Assembly: GCF_001444405.1 (NCBI RefSeq)
Contig: NZ_CP013187.1
Span: 3,534,001 to 3,598,000, forward strand
Length of the DNA: 64,000 nt
From: Pseudoalteromonas phenolica
GTDB taxonomy: Bacteria; Pseudomonadota; Gammaproteobacteria; Enterobacterales; Alteromonadaceae
Direction of reading: 5' to 3'
Shown one piece after another: positions 43,579 through 52,785 of the stretch. Below the pieces are notes generated by a model that searched no databases, was not told the origin of the DNA, and saw only the letters and a list, made by a program, of their open reading frames with translations. Position numbers and translations under genes: made by a program. Within the stretch, counting starts at the first letter, position 1; each line of letters opens with the position of its first letter.

Positions 43579-44604
43579 ATGCGCTATTTACTCACATCTT
43601 TGAGTATTTTATTTACTCTTCCATTATTGGCTTTTGCCACAGAAACGCCTATGGAAGAAGATGAAATCGATCTCGTCAAACAATGCGTCATCAATGAACT
43701 GATGAATGCGGATGACAAAGCCTTAGTTGCAGATATTAAAGAAAAGTGCTCTAAGCTAGAGGCCGCAAAAAAATTTAGCCTACTCGATCAGCGCATGGCC
43801 CGCGAACGTGTGACGCAAAAGAACCGTAATGTTCTAACGCCACATCACCGTAATTACATTTTGCCAGTTTCTTATATTAGTCAGCCGAATAACCGCCCAT
43901 TTGATGGCATAAAAGCAATTAGTGATGAGCAAGGTGAGCCGCTTGATAACTTTGAGGTCAAATACCAGCTATCTTTAAAAGTGCCCATTTACACTGGCTT
44001 TTCAGACCCAGACCAAGCAATTTACACCGCTTTCACCCTGCAATCCTATTGGCAGTTTTATAACAAAGATATTTCTTCACCTTTTCGGGAAACCAATTAC
44101 GAGCCCGAAGTATTTTGGATTAACTTTTTAGACGATGAGAATGTGCTGTGGGGCGATGAAATGGCTGTGGTAGTCGGTTTATCGCATCAATCAAATGGTC
44201 GCAGCCAACCTAATTCTCGCTCTTGGAACAGACTGTATGCCAACTTCATATGGGAAAACCGTGGCTTTGTTTTCAGTTTTAAACCTTGGTATCGACTGCC
44301 TGAAGACGACAAATCAGATGCTTTAGAAGCAAAAGGCGACGACAACCCGGACATATACAAATATATGGGCTACTTTGAGTTTAGTGGCGTGTATCGCCAA
44401 GGTGATCATGAATTTGGCTTTATGGTAAGAAATAATCTCAACAGTGATAACCGCGGGGCTTTACAGCTTGATTGGTCTTTTCCTATGTGGGGCCGATTGC
44501 GAGGCTATGCGCAATACTTTAACGGCTATGGCGAAAGCATGATTGATTACAATGCAGACATACAGCGCTTTGGTATTGGTATATTGCTCACCGATATTTT
44601 GTAA
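43579..44604 (+). CDS. pldA: Outer membrane phospholipase A
   Basis: 341 residues from the ATG at 43579 (AGAGG upstream); earlier in-frame codons lack a signal sequence. A signal peptide ends at AFATET. The catalytic dyad His203-Ser205 is in LSHQSNGRS, with a nearby SRSWNRLYA and the Asn of the triad in the preceding strand. A 12-strand barrel is suggested by alternating aromatic strands to the C-terminal residue. Hydrolyses phospholipids misplaced in the outer leaflet. It carries an N-terminal ~85-residue soluble extension with two Cys before the barrel. A repeat element begins at its stop codon. Confidence 0.93.
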   Translation: MRYLLTSLSILFTLPLLAFATETPMEEDEIDLVKQCVINELMNADDKALVADIKEKCSKLEAAKKFSLLDQRMARERVTQKNRNVLTPHHRNYILPVSYISQPNNRPFDGIKAISDEQGEPLDNFEVKYQLSLKVPIYTGFSDPDQAIYTAFTLQSYWQFYNKDISSPFRETNYEPEVFWINFLDDENVLWGDEMAVVVGLSHQSNGRSQPNSRSWNRLYANFIWENRGFVFSFKPWYRLPEDDKSDALEAKGDDNPDIYKYMGYFEFSGVYRQGDHEFGFMVRNNLNSDNRGALQLDWSFPMWGRLRGYAQYFNGYGESMIDYNADIQRFGIGILLTDIL

Positions 44605-44813
44605 TACCAATCCTCTTAATTAAGCGGTCTATTTTGAGGCAAGAAAAACTAGTCGATAACGCCGCTCACGCGTCCTGCTATCGCCGAGGTACCTACATCC
44701 ATGTAGGCAAGGCGGAAATTTTGCTATTTAGTTATTCTAAATAAGAAATTTTCAACGAAGTTAGCGTCAGTTTTAGTCCCTCAAAATGATTAAGTATTAT
44801 TGAGGATTGGTAT
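44604..44813. repeat. 210-bp inverted-repeat (MITE-like) element, full form
   Basis: The ends are ATACCAATCCTC and GAGGATTGGTAT in inverted orientation, with a further inner inverted pair CTATTTTGAGG / CCTCAAAAT. No coding capacity. The left end abuts the pldA stop so closely that it overlaps it by one base. A shorter relative is at 17301-17362. Probably mobilised in trans or spread by copying; no flanking duplication was convincingly seen. Confidence 0.75.
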
Positions 44814-44829
44814 AACTTCTATTCAATAA

Positions 44830-44858
44830 TAAAAAGCCAAGCAAATTGCTTGGCTTTT
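44830..44858. terminator. Bidirectional terminator between pldA/repeat and fabY
   Basis: The stem AAAAGCCAAGC / GCTTGGCTTTT with T on both strands, 19 bases beyond the minus-strand stop. Confidence 0.85.
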
Positions 44859-44876
44859 AAAATCTAGCGCTTAATT

Positions 44877-45770
44877 TTAGCGAAGAACAACAAAGCAGCC
44901 TTCAAACTTAGCAACCAGTTTATCGCCATCGTACACATTCACAGGTACATAATATTTCGCTTTTCCTTCCGTTTCTAACTCAAGCAATTTACCCGAGCAA
45001 TCTGCGATGGTCACAGTCGCACTTGGCGCCGTTGTTAGTGGCTTAAGATATTTAATTTCAGCATCAGCCAACACAATGTTACCTTCAAGATTAAGCTCTT
45101 TCAGGGCCAAATAAGTCGCCCCCCAACCTGTCAAGGTCGCCATGCTGTACACCGAACCTGCGAACATCGAGTTGTGTAAATTTAAATTCGCTTTTAAATC
45201 TGCTTTAGTTGAAAATTGCCAGTCAGTGTAGCTTTCAACTTTAATGCCCATCGCATCACTGATTGGAATAGACTCACGCCATGTATTTTGTAATACCTGT
45301 GTCCAGTCAGGATGACGGAACCAGCCAGGCTCACATGGTTTTTGCTTCACCATCTTCCAGTGCTGCACATCACCATATGCCAAATGCGCTTTTTCTAACA
45401 CGGTATAACCGTGCTTTTCATAGAAAGACAAAGCTCGTTCACGAGCAAATAAAACCAGCTCATCCGCATTCTGTTGCCACGCTACCTTTTCAAGCTCATG
45501 CAATAAACGGCTACCTAAATGTTGACCACGGTGCCTTTCATCTACCGCCATGTAACGCACTTGAGCTTGCTGCTGATTATTAAAATGCAAACGCGCAACG
45601 GCTAATACGTCACCGTCGTTATTCTTAATATAACGGTGCTCAGCCTCTTGCTCTAAGTCGTCTTGCTCTGAGCCTCTAGGCTGATCCCACGGGGCACGTA
45701 AAACTTGCCAGCGTAATTGATAATAGGCTTGCCAGTCTTCGCTGCTTTGTGGCGCACTTACCTGAAACAT
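44877..45770 (-). CDS. fabY: FabY/YiiD-like GNAT acetyltransferase fused to thioesterase-like domain
   Basis: 297 residues. An N-terminal GNAT domain (VRYMAVDERHRGQHLGSRLLHELE is cut here to its acetyl-CoA loop RHRGQHLGS) is followed by a C-terminal YiiD_C hotdog domain (NLHNSMFAGSVYSMATLTGW). E. coli FabY/YiiD has the same two-domain order and is linked to starting fatty acid synthesis. The gene symbol is by domain architecture. Confidence 0.82.
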   Translation of the reverse strand: MFQVSAPQSSEDWQAYYQLRWQVLRAPWDQPRGSEQDDLEQEAEHRYIKNNDGDVLAVARLHFNNQQQAQVRYMAVDERHRGQHLGSRLLHELEKVAWQQNADELVLFARERALSFYEKHGYTVLEKAHLAYGDVQHWKMVKQKPCEPGWFRHPDWTQVLQNTWRESIPISDAMGIKVESYTDWQFSTKADLKANLNLHNSMFAGSVYSMATLTGWGATYLALKELNLEGNIVLADAEIKYLKPLTTAPSATVTIADCSGKLLELETEGKAKYYVPVNVYDGDKLVAKFEGCFVVLR

Positions 45771-45942
45771 AGTTACTCCTGTTGAAATGCATCTCTGGCC
45801 GTCGATTTACTCTCAAAACAACGGCAACTTGGTGTCGTTTTTATAAACTCACCATACTAGAAAAAAACAAAATAAAACATAGTTTCGCGCTGCTTCTACA
45901 ACAATCAATGTAAAACTTGGTGGACACACTGGCAATACAGAA

Positions 45943-46656
45943 ATGCTCAGCTATGATGATGTAATTATGGAGAAATTTTTCACAAGCTCTGACACTTTAA
46001 GTACCGACTTTGTTTTTCATTGCCATGATTTTGGACATCTAATTTATTGGCAGAAACATGGCCAAATCAGTATTCAAGTTCGCCAAGAAAAACAATATCG
46101 ATGGCTCTTAATTAACGACACTTTACAATCTGTGATTGATAGAGACGATGCGTCACGCCTGTTACTCCCACATTTACAGCAGCTTGCAGCGCTTTGGCAA
46201 CCACTACCAGCGCCAAAAACCGTATTAGAGTTAGGGCTGGGTGCTGGGGCTATCCGTAACTATTTAGAATCTCAATACCCAGGTGTGCACGTTACTTCAA
46301 TAGAAAAAGACCCCGAAGTTATCCGTTGTTATAAGAAGTATTTCGACGGTGATGCGCTCAGTGCGTTGATCTGTGATGATGCTGAGAGAGTTGTACAGAA
46401 AAATGCGCTATATGATTGGATTATTTTAGATTTATTTAGCCAAGAAGATGCACCGAATTTTTTGTTCGATCATAAATTTTATCAAAACATTCGTAATCGC
46501 TTAAATCGTGGCGGATGGTTGTTTATTAACTTCCTCTCAAGTCACCCCTCACAACTAGAGCAACTTCACCATCGCCTCATCACTAATTTCGGTAAGAAGC
46601 CTAATGAAGTTGCTATACCTGATTACTTGAACCATATCATAGCAGTAAGCCGCTAA
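45943..46656 (+). CDS. Spermidine-synthase-like methyltransferase
   Basis: 237 residues. A Rossmann fold with VLELGLGAGAIRNYL (SAM or decarboxy-SAM loop), an Asp/Glu at IEKDPEV and DWIILDLFSQ follows the spermidine synthase pattern, but the usual gatekeeper loop with two Asp is not evident, so a methyltransferase or aminopropyl-transferase of unknown substrate is possible. The start is uncertain: the ATG at 45967 (MEKFF) is an alternative. The 3' end overlaps dtd by 4 bases. Confidence 0.75.
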   Translation: MLSYDDVIMEKFFTSSDTLSTDFVFHCHDFGHLIYWQKHGQISIQVRQEKQYRWLLINDTLQSVIDRDDASRLLLPHLQQLAALWQPLPAPKTVLELGLGAGAIRNYLESQYPGVHVTSIEKDPEVIRCYKKYFDGDALSALICDDAERVVQKNALYDWIILDLFSQEDAPNFLFDHKFYQNIRNRLNRGGWLFINFLSSHPSQLEQLHHRLITNFGKKPNEVAIPDYLNHIIAVSR

Positions 46657-47090
46657 ACTGAAAGATTAAAGGTAACCGGCCCGTCGTTACATAAGCTAAC
46701 TTGCATATCTGCCGCAAATTGTCCTGTTTGAACTTTAATACCCGCAGCCTTTGCCTGTGCCACAAAATAGTTATACAGCGCTTCAGCTTGTGCCGGTGTC
46801 CCCGCACTTGAAAAGCTTGGACGCATACCTTTTTTAGTATCAGCAGCCAAGGTAAACTGCGATACCACCAAAAGTTCTCCCTCAATATCTTTGAGGCTGA
46901 GGTTCATTTTGCCAGCGTCATCCGTGAATATGCGATAATTACTCACCTTATGGAGTAATTTATCTGCTGTAGACTCATCATCAAGCTTTTCGACGCCCAA
47001 CAACAATAGAATACCTTTGTTTATCGCACCAACGCTCTCACCAGCCACTTCTACTTTTGCGTGAGTAACTCTTTGAATTAATCCCTGCAT
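46653..47090 (-). CDS. dtd: D-aminoacyl-tRNA deacylase
   Basis: 145 residues, standard length. The Gly-cisPro and active-site motifs are present as SQFTLAADTKKGMRPSF and the C-terminal LCNDGPVTF. Removes D-amino acids from mischarged tRNAs. Convergent with the spermidine-synthase-like gene with overlapping stops. Confidence 0.97.
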   Translation of the reverse strand: MQGLIQRVTHAKVEVAGESVGAINKGILLLLGVEKLDDESTADKLLHKVSNYRIFTDDAGKMNLSLKDIEGELLVVSQFTLAADTKKGMRPSFSSAGTPAQAEALYNYFVAQAKAAGIKVQTGQFAADMQVSLCNDGPVTFNLSV

Positions 47091-47194
47091 AATACTCTTA
47101 AAACTTTATTTAGAATGCGCTAAATATACCGAACTTAAGCGCTGTCTTAAATGGCAGTGACGGTGATTTTTGTCGCTGAGTATTTGCCAATAAG

Positions 47195-48133
47195 CTAGTG
47201 TAACCGACAGAGCATTAAGTCTGATGCACGAATTATGGCATCCATATAATCGCCTTCTCGCTGCGCATGCCCAGCATTTTCTAAAACATAAAATTGTGCT
47301 TTATGCTCTTTAGCAAAGCGCTGTACGGGCGCATAGCGACACACTAAATCATCTCGACTATGAATAAGCCAGCATGGTAGATGGCATAGCAGTTCTTTAA
47401 ATTGAGCAATACCACAAAGCTGAGAAAAATTATCTTTTTGAAAGAAGTGACACATGATTTTTGCTTGCTGAACATCACTGTGCGCTTGTTCAATGTGGGC
47501 AAGTCTCGTTCTTGTGCCCAAAGCTAATTTTGACTCCCAAGCCATCCACAACTGAGCTGCTTTGTGTTGCTCCAGCTCATCAGCGCCTGTCAAAGATTGA
47601 TAATAATATTGTAAGATCTCAGATTCACTATTGAGGCCATGGCTGAAGTCTAAATACAGCTCAGGATAAAATTGCGCACCGGCCCCATGCGGTCCATACA
47701 ACCAAGCGAGATCGGAGGTTTCGGCTAGGAAGCTTGCCCAGAGTATTAACCCAGACACTCTTTCAGGATGAGATTGATAAAAAAGTAACGCCAATGTCGC
47801 CCCCCAAGACCCGCCTGCAATCACACTTTTTTCAATGCCAAGGTGATTTAGCAGCAAATGTATGTCGTCCACTAAATGAGTTGGGCTATTATGCACTAAT
47901 GAATCAGGGGAAGAGAGGCCGCAGCCTCGCTGACTAAATAAAATAATGCGATATTTTCGCGGATTAAACAGGCAACTCATCGAAGGCACAAGACCCGCTC
48001 CTGGACCGCCATGACAAACGACCACAGGCACACCTTGCTCGCATCCATATTCTTCTACATGTATTTGTGCACCCTGCCCTACCGCAAGGTGAAAGCTTTG
48101 ACGCGCCGCTTTAAACTCGTAACCAAGAGACAT
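47195..48133 (-). CDS. Proline iminopeptidase (alpha/beta hydrolase)
   Basis: 312 residues. The oxyanion-hole motif HGGPGAG, the nucleophile elbow GGSWGATLAL, the acid in HSRDDLVC and a His in NAGHAQREG form the S33 catalytic triad. DQRGCGLS-like sequence (here SQRGCGLSSP) also fits. Cleaves N-terminal proline; related tripeptidyl activities are possible. Confidence 0.88.
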   Translation of the reverse strand: MSLGYEFKAARQSFHLAVGQGAQIHVEEYGCEQGVPVVVCHGGPGAGLVPSMSCLFNPRKYRIILFSQRGCGLSSPDSLVHNSPTHLVDDIHLLLNHLGIEKSVIAGGSWGATLALLFYQSHPERVSGLILWASFLAETSDLAWLYGPHGAGAQFYPELYLDFSHGLNSESEILQYYYQSLTGADELEQHKAAQLWMAWESKLALGTRTRLAHIEQAHSDVQQAKIMCHFFQKDNFSQLCGIAQFKELLCHLPCWLIHSRDDLVCRYAPVQRFAKEHKAQFYVLENAGHAQREGDYMDAIIRASDLMLCRLH

Positions 48134-48158
48134 AAGACCTCCAAGGTTATCACTTTTC

Positions 48159-49058
48159 TCACTGCGCTATATGCTGGCTATCCTCTGTGTGTTGTTCAGG
48201 CGCTTGTTGTTGCTCTAGCCTTTCGCTTAAGCACACAGTAAATTCAGCGCCGAGTAGCACCACAATCCAAGATAAATAGACCCAAACAAATAGGATCGGC
48301 ACAGTTGCTAATGCACCATAAATCACTTCATATGAAGGGAAGTGACTGATATACATAGCAAAGCCTTTCTTGGTTAGCTCGAACAACAATGCTGCAAACA
48401 GTGCACCAGGGATCGCAGCTCGAAAAGCAACTCTCTTATTCGGAACTAAAGTATAGAGCATAATGAAGCCGGCCATAGAAATTGCGTAGGGTAAAAGTTT
48501 TAATAAAAAGCCACTAAACCCGGGAATACCCTGATCGGCAAACGATACCAAAGACACTATATAAGATGTCACACCAATACTTGCACCAAGTAAAACTGGG
48601 CCCAGAGTCAATACCATCCAATAAATCGCAAAAGAGATCATAAACGGTCGCTTCTCTTTTACCCGCCAAATGCGATTTAAGGCAGTATCTACATTTCTGA
48701 TCAGCAACAGCGCCACAGCAGCTAAGAAGCTAATACCCACGGCGGTCATTTGATTTGCATTACCCGTAAAGGCGCTGATATGAGACTTAATAGAATCTGT
48801 TGAAGTCGGGACAAAGTTAGTGAAAATGAAGTTTTCTATGGCAACGCGGGTATCTTCAAACCCAGGAAAGGCTGAAAATATTGCGACACCAACCGCAATC
48901 AATGGCACCAAAGACAAAAGCGTCACATAAGCCAAATAGCCCGCATTGATGGTAATTTGGTCTTCTAAGCAGCGTTTAAAATAATGCTGCCACCAACTAG
49001 GCTGACGCGCTAAAAACTCTTTCGCTTTGGACTGTATTTGCTGATAGTGCAGTTGCAT
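48159..49058 (-). CDS. YihY/BrkB family membrane protein
   Basis: 299 residues from the ATG at 49058, which gives an N-terminus matching YihY; an in-frame ATG at 49109 would add 17 residues and cannot be excluded, as neither has a good ribosome site. Six transmembrane segments are visible, with the family motif NAGYLAYVTLLSLVPLIA near residue 45 and LVPNKRVAFRAAIPGALFAA later. Long misnamed RNase BN; transport function proposed but unknown. It lies 26 bases before pip and is possibly co-transcribed. Confidence 0.9.
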   Translation of the reverse strand: MQLHYQQIQSKAKEFLARQPSWWQHYFKRCLEDQITINAGYLAYVTLLSLVPLIAVGVAIFSAFPGFEDTRVAIENFIFTNFVPTSTDSIKSHISAFTGNANQMTAVGISFLAAVALLLIRNVDTALNRIWRVKEKRPFMISFAIYWMVLTLGPVLLGASIGVTSYIVSLVSFADQGIPGFSGFLLKLLPYAISMAGFIMLYTLVPNKRVAFRAAIPGALFAALLFELTKKGFAMYISHFPSYEVIYGALATVPILFVWVYLSWIVVLLGAEFTVCLSERLEQQQAPEQHTEDSQHIAQ

Positions 49059-49145
49059 AGAAATAAAATAAACAGGAAACGTTTTGCACATCATAGCAAT
49101 CCGCCCCATAATTTACACCAAGATAGTTAATAAAATAGGTTGATT

Positions 49146-49793
49146 ATGAAACATTTAACCCTAGCAGCGGTGCTGTGCGTAGGCCTTAGCGCATGCCAAA
49201 CCGTTTACTACTCTGCCATGGAAAAAGTCGGTGTCCACAAGCGTGAGATCTTAGTTGATAGAGTCGAAGCGACTAAAGAGTCACAACAAAACTCGCAGCA
49301 AGAGTTTCAATCAGCACTAGAAAGATTAACCACACTCGTTAATTTTGATGGTGGTGAACTGCAAACCGCCTATGAACAATTGAATGATGATTATGAGTCA
49401 AGTCTTTCGGCCGCGAGCGATGTCTCTAATAATATCGACAAAGTAGAAGATGTTGCCGAAGCGTTATTTGATGAATGGCAGGATGAACTTGGCCAATATT
49501 CAAATGCTAATTTAAAACGTGAAAGTGAGAAAAAATTAAAACAAACACAAAGGCAGTTTTCTAAGCTGCTTAAATCGATGCGTCGTAGTGAAGCTAAAAT
49601 GCAGCCTGTTTTAGACTCATTGAAAGACAATGTACTGTATTTAAAACATAACCTGAATGCCCAAGCTGTCGCGGCGATCCGAGGTGAATTTGACTCATTG
49701 AAAGTCGATATTCAAAACCTAATCAATGATATGAATCGTTCGATTGCCGATTCGAATGCCTTTATTGAGCAAATGAATCAGAATAAAGGCTAA
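49146..49793 (+). CDS. DUF2959 lipoprotein
   Basis: 215 residues from the ATG at 49146 (AGGT 7 bases upstream; a TTG two codons earlier is less likely). A lipobox LSAC gives a lipidated Cys near residue 17. The rest is long amphipathic helices with coiled-coil character (heptads around KVEDVAEALFDEWQDE and LKKTQRQF-like stretches), the DUF2959 pattern. Function unknown; anchored to the inner or outer membrane. Confidence 0.87.
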   Translation: MKHLTLAAVLCVGLSACQTVYYSAMEKVGVHKREILVDRVEATKESQQNSQQEFQSALERLTTLVNFDGGELQTAYEQLNDDYESSLSAASDVSNNIDKVEDVAEALFDEWQDELGQYSNANLKRESEKKLKQTQRQFSKLLKSMRRSEAKMQPVLDSLKDNVLYLKHNLNAQAVAAIRGEFDSLKVDIQNLINDMNRSIADSNAFIEQMNQNKG

Positions 49794-49808
49794 AAATATG
49801 AGTTCAAA

Positions 49809-49830
49809 AGGGAGCACTGACTCCCTCTTA
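49809..49830. terminator. Weak terminator hairpin between DUF2959 and S9 peptidase genes
   Basis: AGGGAG-CACTGA-CTCCCT lies between two convergent stops with only a short T stretch. Confidence 0.5.
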
Positions 49831-49841
49831 ATTTCTTTAAC

Positions 49842-51875
49842 TTAATAACGCGAAAACCAATCCAAAATACGATCTAAGCGCTCAACTAAATTTGTTGGCG
49901 TACCAGTGCGAGACAGACCATGTGTCTCACCTTTAAAGATCACCATTTCTACAGGAACATCATTCGCTTTTAGCGCATAAAACCACTCTTGGCCCTGCCC
50001 TATGGGTGTCACCATATCTTGATCACTGTGGATGATCAGAGTCGGTGTCGAAACCTGATCAGCATACTTCAATGGTGAGCGATCCCAGTATCCGGCAAAG
50101 TTGGTCCAAAGCGTACCACCAAACTCTTTCGTCATTTGCGCTGGCGTATACTCTTGCGTACCCGCCTCAGAGATCCATGAACTGACACTGCGTTGCGTGA
50201 CTGCAGCTTTAAAGCGATTAGTTTTGGTCGTGATCCAATTAGTTAAAAAGCCACCATGACTGCCCCCTGTGATATACAGCGCATCTTTATTAATCCAGCT
50301 ATTCTGTGCGATAACCTTATCTAAAAACTGCATATTATCTCTGTAATCTGCGCCACCATAATCCTTTCGAACAGCTTTACTATGTGCAATACCATAGCCG
50401 CTACTACCACGGTAATTCACATAAACGACACCATAGCCTTTGGCAGCATACATTTGGTTTTCATGGAACCACTGGTGTCCCCACATACCACCTGGGCCGC
50501 CTTTAATATTCAATACCAGTGGATATGATTTATTCTTGTCGAAATTAATTGGCTTATGAACGAAACCCTGTACTTTCATTCCCTGCTCATTCTCAAACCA
50601 AAATGATTCTGCTGGTGAAAGGGCTTTGCTCGCCATCAATGCATCATTAAATTGTGTGAGCTTTTGCAGTTTTTTCGATTGAATTTCATATCGATATAGT
50701 TCAGGGAGTGCTGTTGAACTTTCTAAGGTAAAGACTAGAAACTTGCCACTGGGTGCAATCGCTAAATTTCTAACCGTTTTATCCATATCTAGTAACTTTT
50801 TAACCGATGCAGCATCGGTATCAACTGCGAATAAACGGTGGGCACCATGATCGCTCGTTGTAAAATAAAGCGACTTATTTGTCGGTGACCATAAAGCCCC
50901 TGAAGCGCGTCTATCGAATGCTGCAGTTAAATTTTTTGGCTCACTATTTCCACGATGTAAAAATAGATCTGCTTGCTCATAGGTGCCTTCTTGATGGCTG
51001 TACACGAAAGACTTCCCGTCGTGCGAAACGCTAACACTATATTGACTGCCATGATGTTGAGTCAATGCGACTTGCTGCTTTGTCTTAATGTTTAAGCGAT
51101 AGATATCGCTATTATCATTACCCTCATACTCGAGCCCTGTTTTATTGGCATGAAAATAAACATATTGACCATCTTTAGACAAAGTTGGACCATTCACATT
51201 CCAGTCAACTCCTTCTGTCAGTTGAGTCAATGCTTGGCTTTCTAAATCATAAGTAAATAGATGGCGACGCTTGCCACTTAAATAACCTGCACCATCTCCG
51301 ATGTACCTCGCGTTTTTGACTACCACAATATCTGGTTTAGCACGCTTACTTTCAGACTCGCTGTTTAATGCTTCATTAGCTTTTTCGGGACTCACAGTTA
51401 ATGTCAGCAGCAACTGCTCACCAGATGGCAACCATTGAAAACTCGATAGACTTTGCTCTAGGAAAGTCATTTGCTTTGCTTCACCGCCATTGGCTGGCAT
51501 AACAAATACCTGTGATTTACCATCCACAGAACGGACAAAGGCAACACGAGAGCCATCTGGTGACCATTGAGGCGCGCGATCGCCTGTGCCTTGAGTAAAT
51601 TCAGAAACAATACCTGATTTGTCTATTTTGAAAATCTGACTATTTCTTCCGCTGGCATCGTCATTGACTGTTCGTTTAACAAATAAAATGTCTTCGTTAT
51701 TAGGAGATACCTGAGGTGAATTTAAAAAAACAAAATCGAAATAGTCTTCAGGCACCAAGCCTTTTGACTCTTTCTTTACTGCAGATGCGTGTGCATGTGT
51801 GGTGGTAAATAGGGAAAATAATAATGCCCAAGTTAGTAAGCCACTCAAATGGCGCTTTTCATTCATATCCTTCAT
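49842..51875 (-). CDS. Secreted S9-family prolyl oligopeptidase
   Basis: 677 residues from the ATG at 51875; the ATG three codons on (MNEKRH) is an alternative, and the upstream TTG is unlikely. A signal peptide ends at THAHASAV. The N-terminal two-thirds are PD40/WD40-like propeller repeats (DRAPQWSPDGSRVAFVRS). The C-terminal hydrolase carries the Ser of TGGSHGGFLTNW, the Asp of HSDQDMVTP and the His of KGETHGLSRT. A periplasmic peptide-processing enzyme, close to acylaminoacyl-peptidase-like S9C proteins. Monocistronic, ending toward DUF2959. Confidence 0.92.
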   Translation of the reverse strand: MKDMNEKRHLSGLLTWALLFSLFTTTHAHASAVKKESKGLVPEDYFDFVFLNSPQVSPNNEDILFVKRTVNDDASGRNSQIFKIDKSGIVSEFTQGTGDRAPQWSPDGSRVAFVRSVDGKSQVFVMPANGGEAKQMTFLEQSLSSFQWLPSGEQLLLTLTVSPEKANEALNSESESKRAKPDIVVVKNARYIGDGAGYLSGKRRHLFTYDLESQALTQLTEGVDWNVNGPTLSKDGQYVYFHANKTGLEYEGNDNSDIYRLNIKTKQQVALTQHHGSQYSVSVSHDGKSFVYSHQEGTYEQADLFLHRGNSEPKNLTAAFDRRASGALWSPTNKSLYFTTSDHGAHRLFAVDTDAASVKKLLDMDKTVRNLAIAPSGKFLVFTLESSTALPELYRYEIQSKKLQKLTQFNDALMASKALSPAESFWFENEQGMKVQGFVHKPINFDKNKSYPLVLNIKGGPGGMWGHQWFHENQMYAAKGYGVVYVNYRGSSGYGIAHSKAVRKDYGGADYRDNMQFLDKVIAQNSWINKDALYITGGSHGGFLTNWITTKTNRFKAAVTQRSVSSWISEAGTQEYTPAQMTKEFGGTLWTNFAGYWDRSPLKYADQVSTPTLIIHSDQDMVTPIGQGQEWFYALKANDVPVEMVIFKGETHGLSRTGTPTNLVERLDRILDWFSRY

Positions 51876-51893
51876 TCCAAAACTCAAAGTCAA

Positions 51894-52117
51894 AGATCAG
51901 AAACAATGGCATCAACACAATGAGGAAAGTCATTGTTAATGCATGTCCCGAAAGTAGTTTCAAATTGTAGAATACGTGAGCAACCAGTATAAGTCTTAAT
52001 AAATCGATAAAAGAACATTATTGAAATATAAAAGGCGTTTCATTTTTGTTATGACTTGATGAATTGAAGCAGGTTTAAGAAATCCGGGCAGAACTAAACA
52101 TAAAAAATACCAAGCAT
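51894..52117. other. Non-coding spacer left of the 300-bp repeats
   Basis: About 220 bases with no gene or clear structure; it should contain the promoter of the S9 peptidase gene reading left. Confidence 0.4.
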
Positions 52118-52125
52118 CTAAACGA

Positions 52126-52155
52126 CAAAAGCCCCAGCAAACGCCGGGGCTTTTA
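52126..52155 (-). terminator. Terminator in repeat copy 1
   Basis: The stem AAAAGCCCC / GGGGCTTTT is perfect in this copy. Confidence 0.8.
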
Positions 52156-52185
52156 AGCAATTATAAAATTAGTCTAAGACTAAAA

Positions 52186-52357
52186 TTAAGCTTGCTTAGG
52201 ACTAGAAACAACTTCTACTAAAGTCCAAGACTTATTCTTAGAAATTGGCGCGCACTCACGAATAGTAACTACGTCACCTGCTTTAGCAGTGTTGCTCTCA
52301 TCGTGTACTGACAATTTAATACCCGGTTACCGGTAGTACGCTTGATGAATTTGCCGT
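52186..52357 (-). pseudogene. Truncated rpsQ fragment, copy 1
   Basis: It matches the end of rpsQ from about KFIKRTT to the stop codon, but lacks the first ~36 codons and any start. The 14-base insertion after the ACT ACC codons shifts the frame. It is flanked by a terminator and cannot make S17. Same strand as rpsQ. Confidence 0.88.
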
Positions 52358-52425
52358 TTGAGTTAAATAAGATTTAGCCTGATTTGGAAAACACGACAAA
52401 CTCTAATTTACTTACCCCTAAACGA

Positions 52426-52455
52426 CAAAAGCCCCAGCAAACGCCGAGGCTTTTA
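52426..52455 (-). terminator. Terminator in repeat copy 2
   Basis: Same hairpin as the genuine one, with an A in the right arm that leaves a G-U pair in the RNA. Confidence 0.8.
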
Positions 52456-52485
52456 AGCAATTATAATATTAGTCTGAGACTAAAA

Positions 52486-52657
52486 TTAAGCTTGCTTAGG
52501 ACTAGAAACAACTTCTACTAAAGTCCAAGACTTATTCTTAGAAATTGGCGCGCACTCACGAATAGTAACTACGTCACCTGCTTTAGCAGTGTTGCTCTCA
52601 TCGTGTACTGACAATTTAATACCCGGTTACCGGTAGTACGCTTGATGAATTTGCCGT
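52486..52657 (-). pseudogene. Truncated rpsQ fragment, copy 2
   Basis: Identical in coding portion to copy 1: 5' truncated and frameshifted by the same 14 bases. Not functional. Confidence 0.88.
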
Positions 52658-52725
52658 TTGAGTTAAATAAGATTTAGCCTGATTTGGAAAACACGACAAA
52701 CTCTAATTTACTTACCCCTAAACGA

Positions 52726-52755
52726 CAAAAGCCCCAGCAAACGCCGAGGCTTTTA
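52726..52755 (-). terminator. Terminator of the S10 operon
   Basis: AAAAGCC...GGCTTTT hairpin 31 bases past the rpsQ stop; the original of the two duplicates to its left. Confidence 0.88.
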
Positions 52756-52785
52756 AGCAATTATAATATTAGTCTGAGACTAAAA

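Larger units (their letters stand above)
52118..52717. repeat. Two 300-bp tandem repeats of the rpsQ 3' end
   Basis: Units 52118-52417 and 52418-52717 repeat with an exact 300-base period. The first 239 bases of the unit, apart from a 14-base insertion, continue as the real rpsQ end at 52718-52942. Each contains a terminator, 172 bases of rpsQ-derived sequence and a 60-base tail unrelated to rpsQ (52358-52417). Copies 1 and 2 differ only at about three bases, all near the terminator; in those positions copy 2 equals the genuine locus. Both have the same insertion ATACCCGGTTACCG at 52319 and 52619. Confidence 0.92.

Noticed and set aside
44604..44813. Insertion sequence
   Set aside because: Only inverted ends are present; there is no transposase reading frame.
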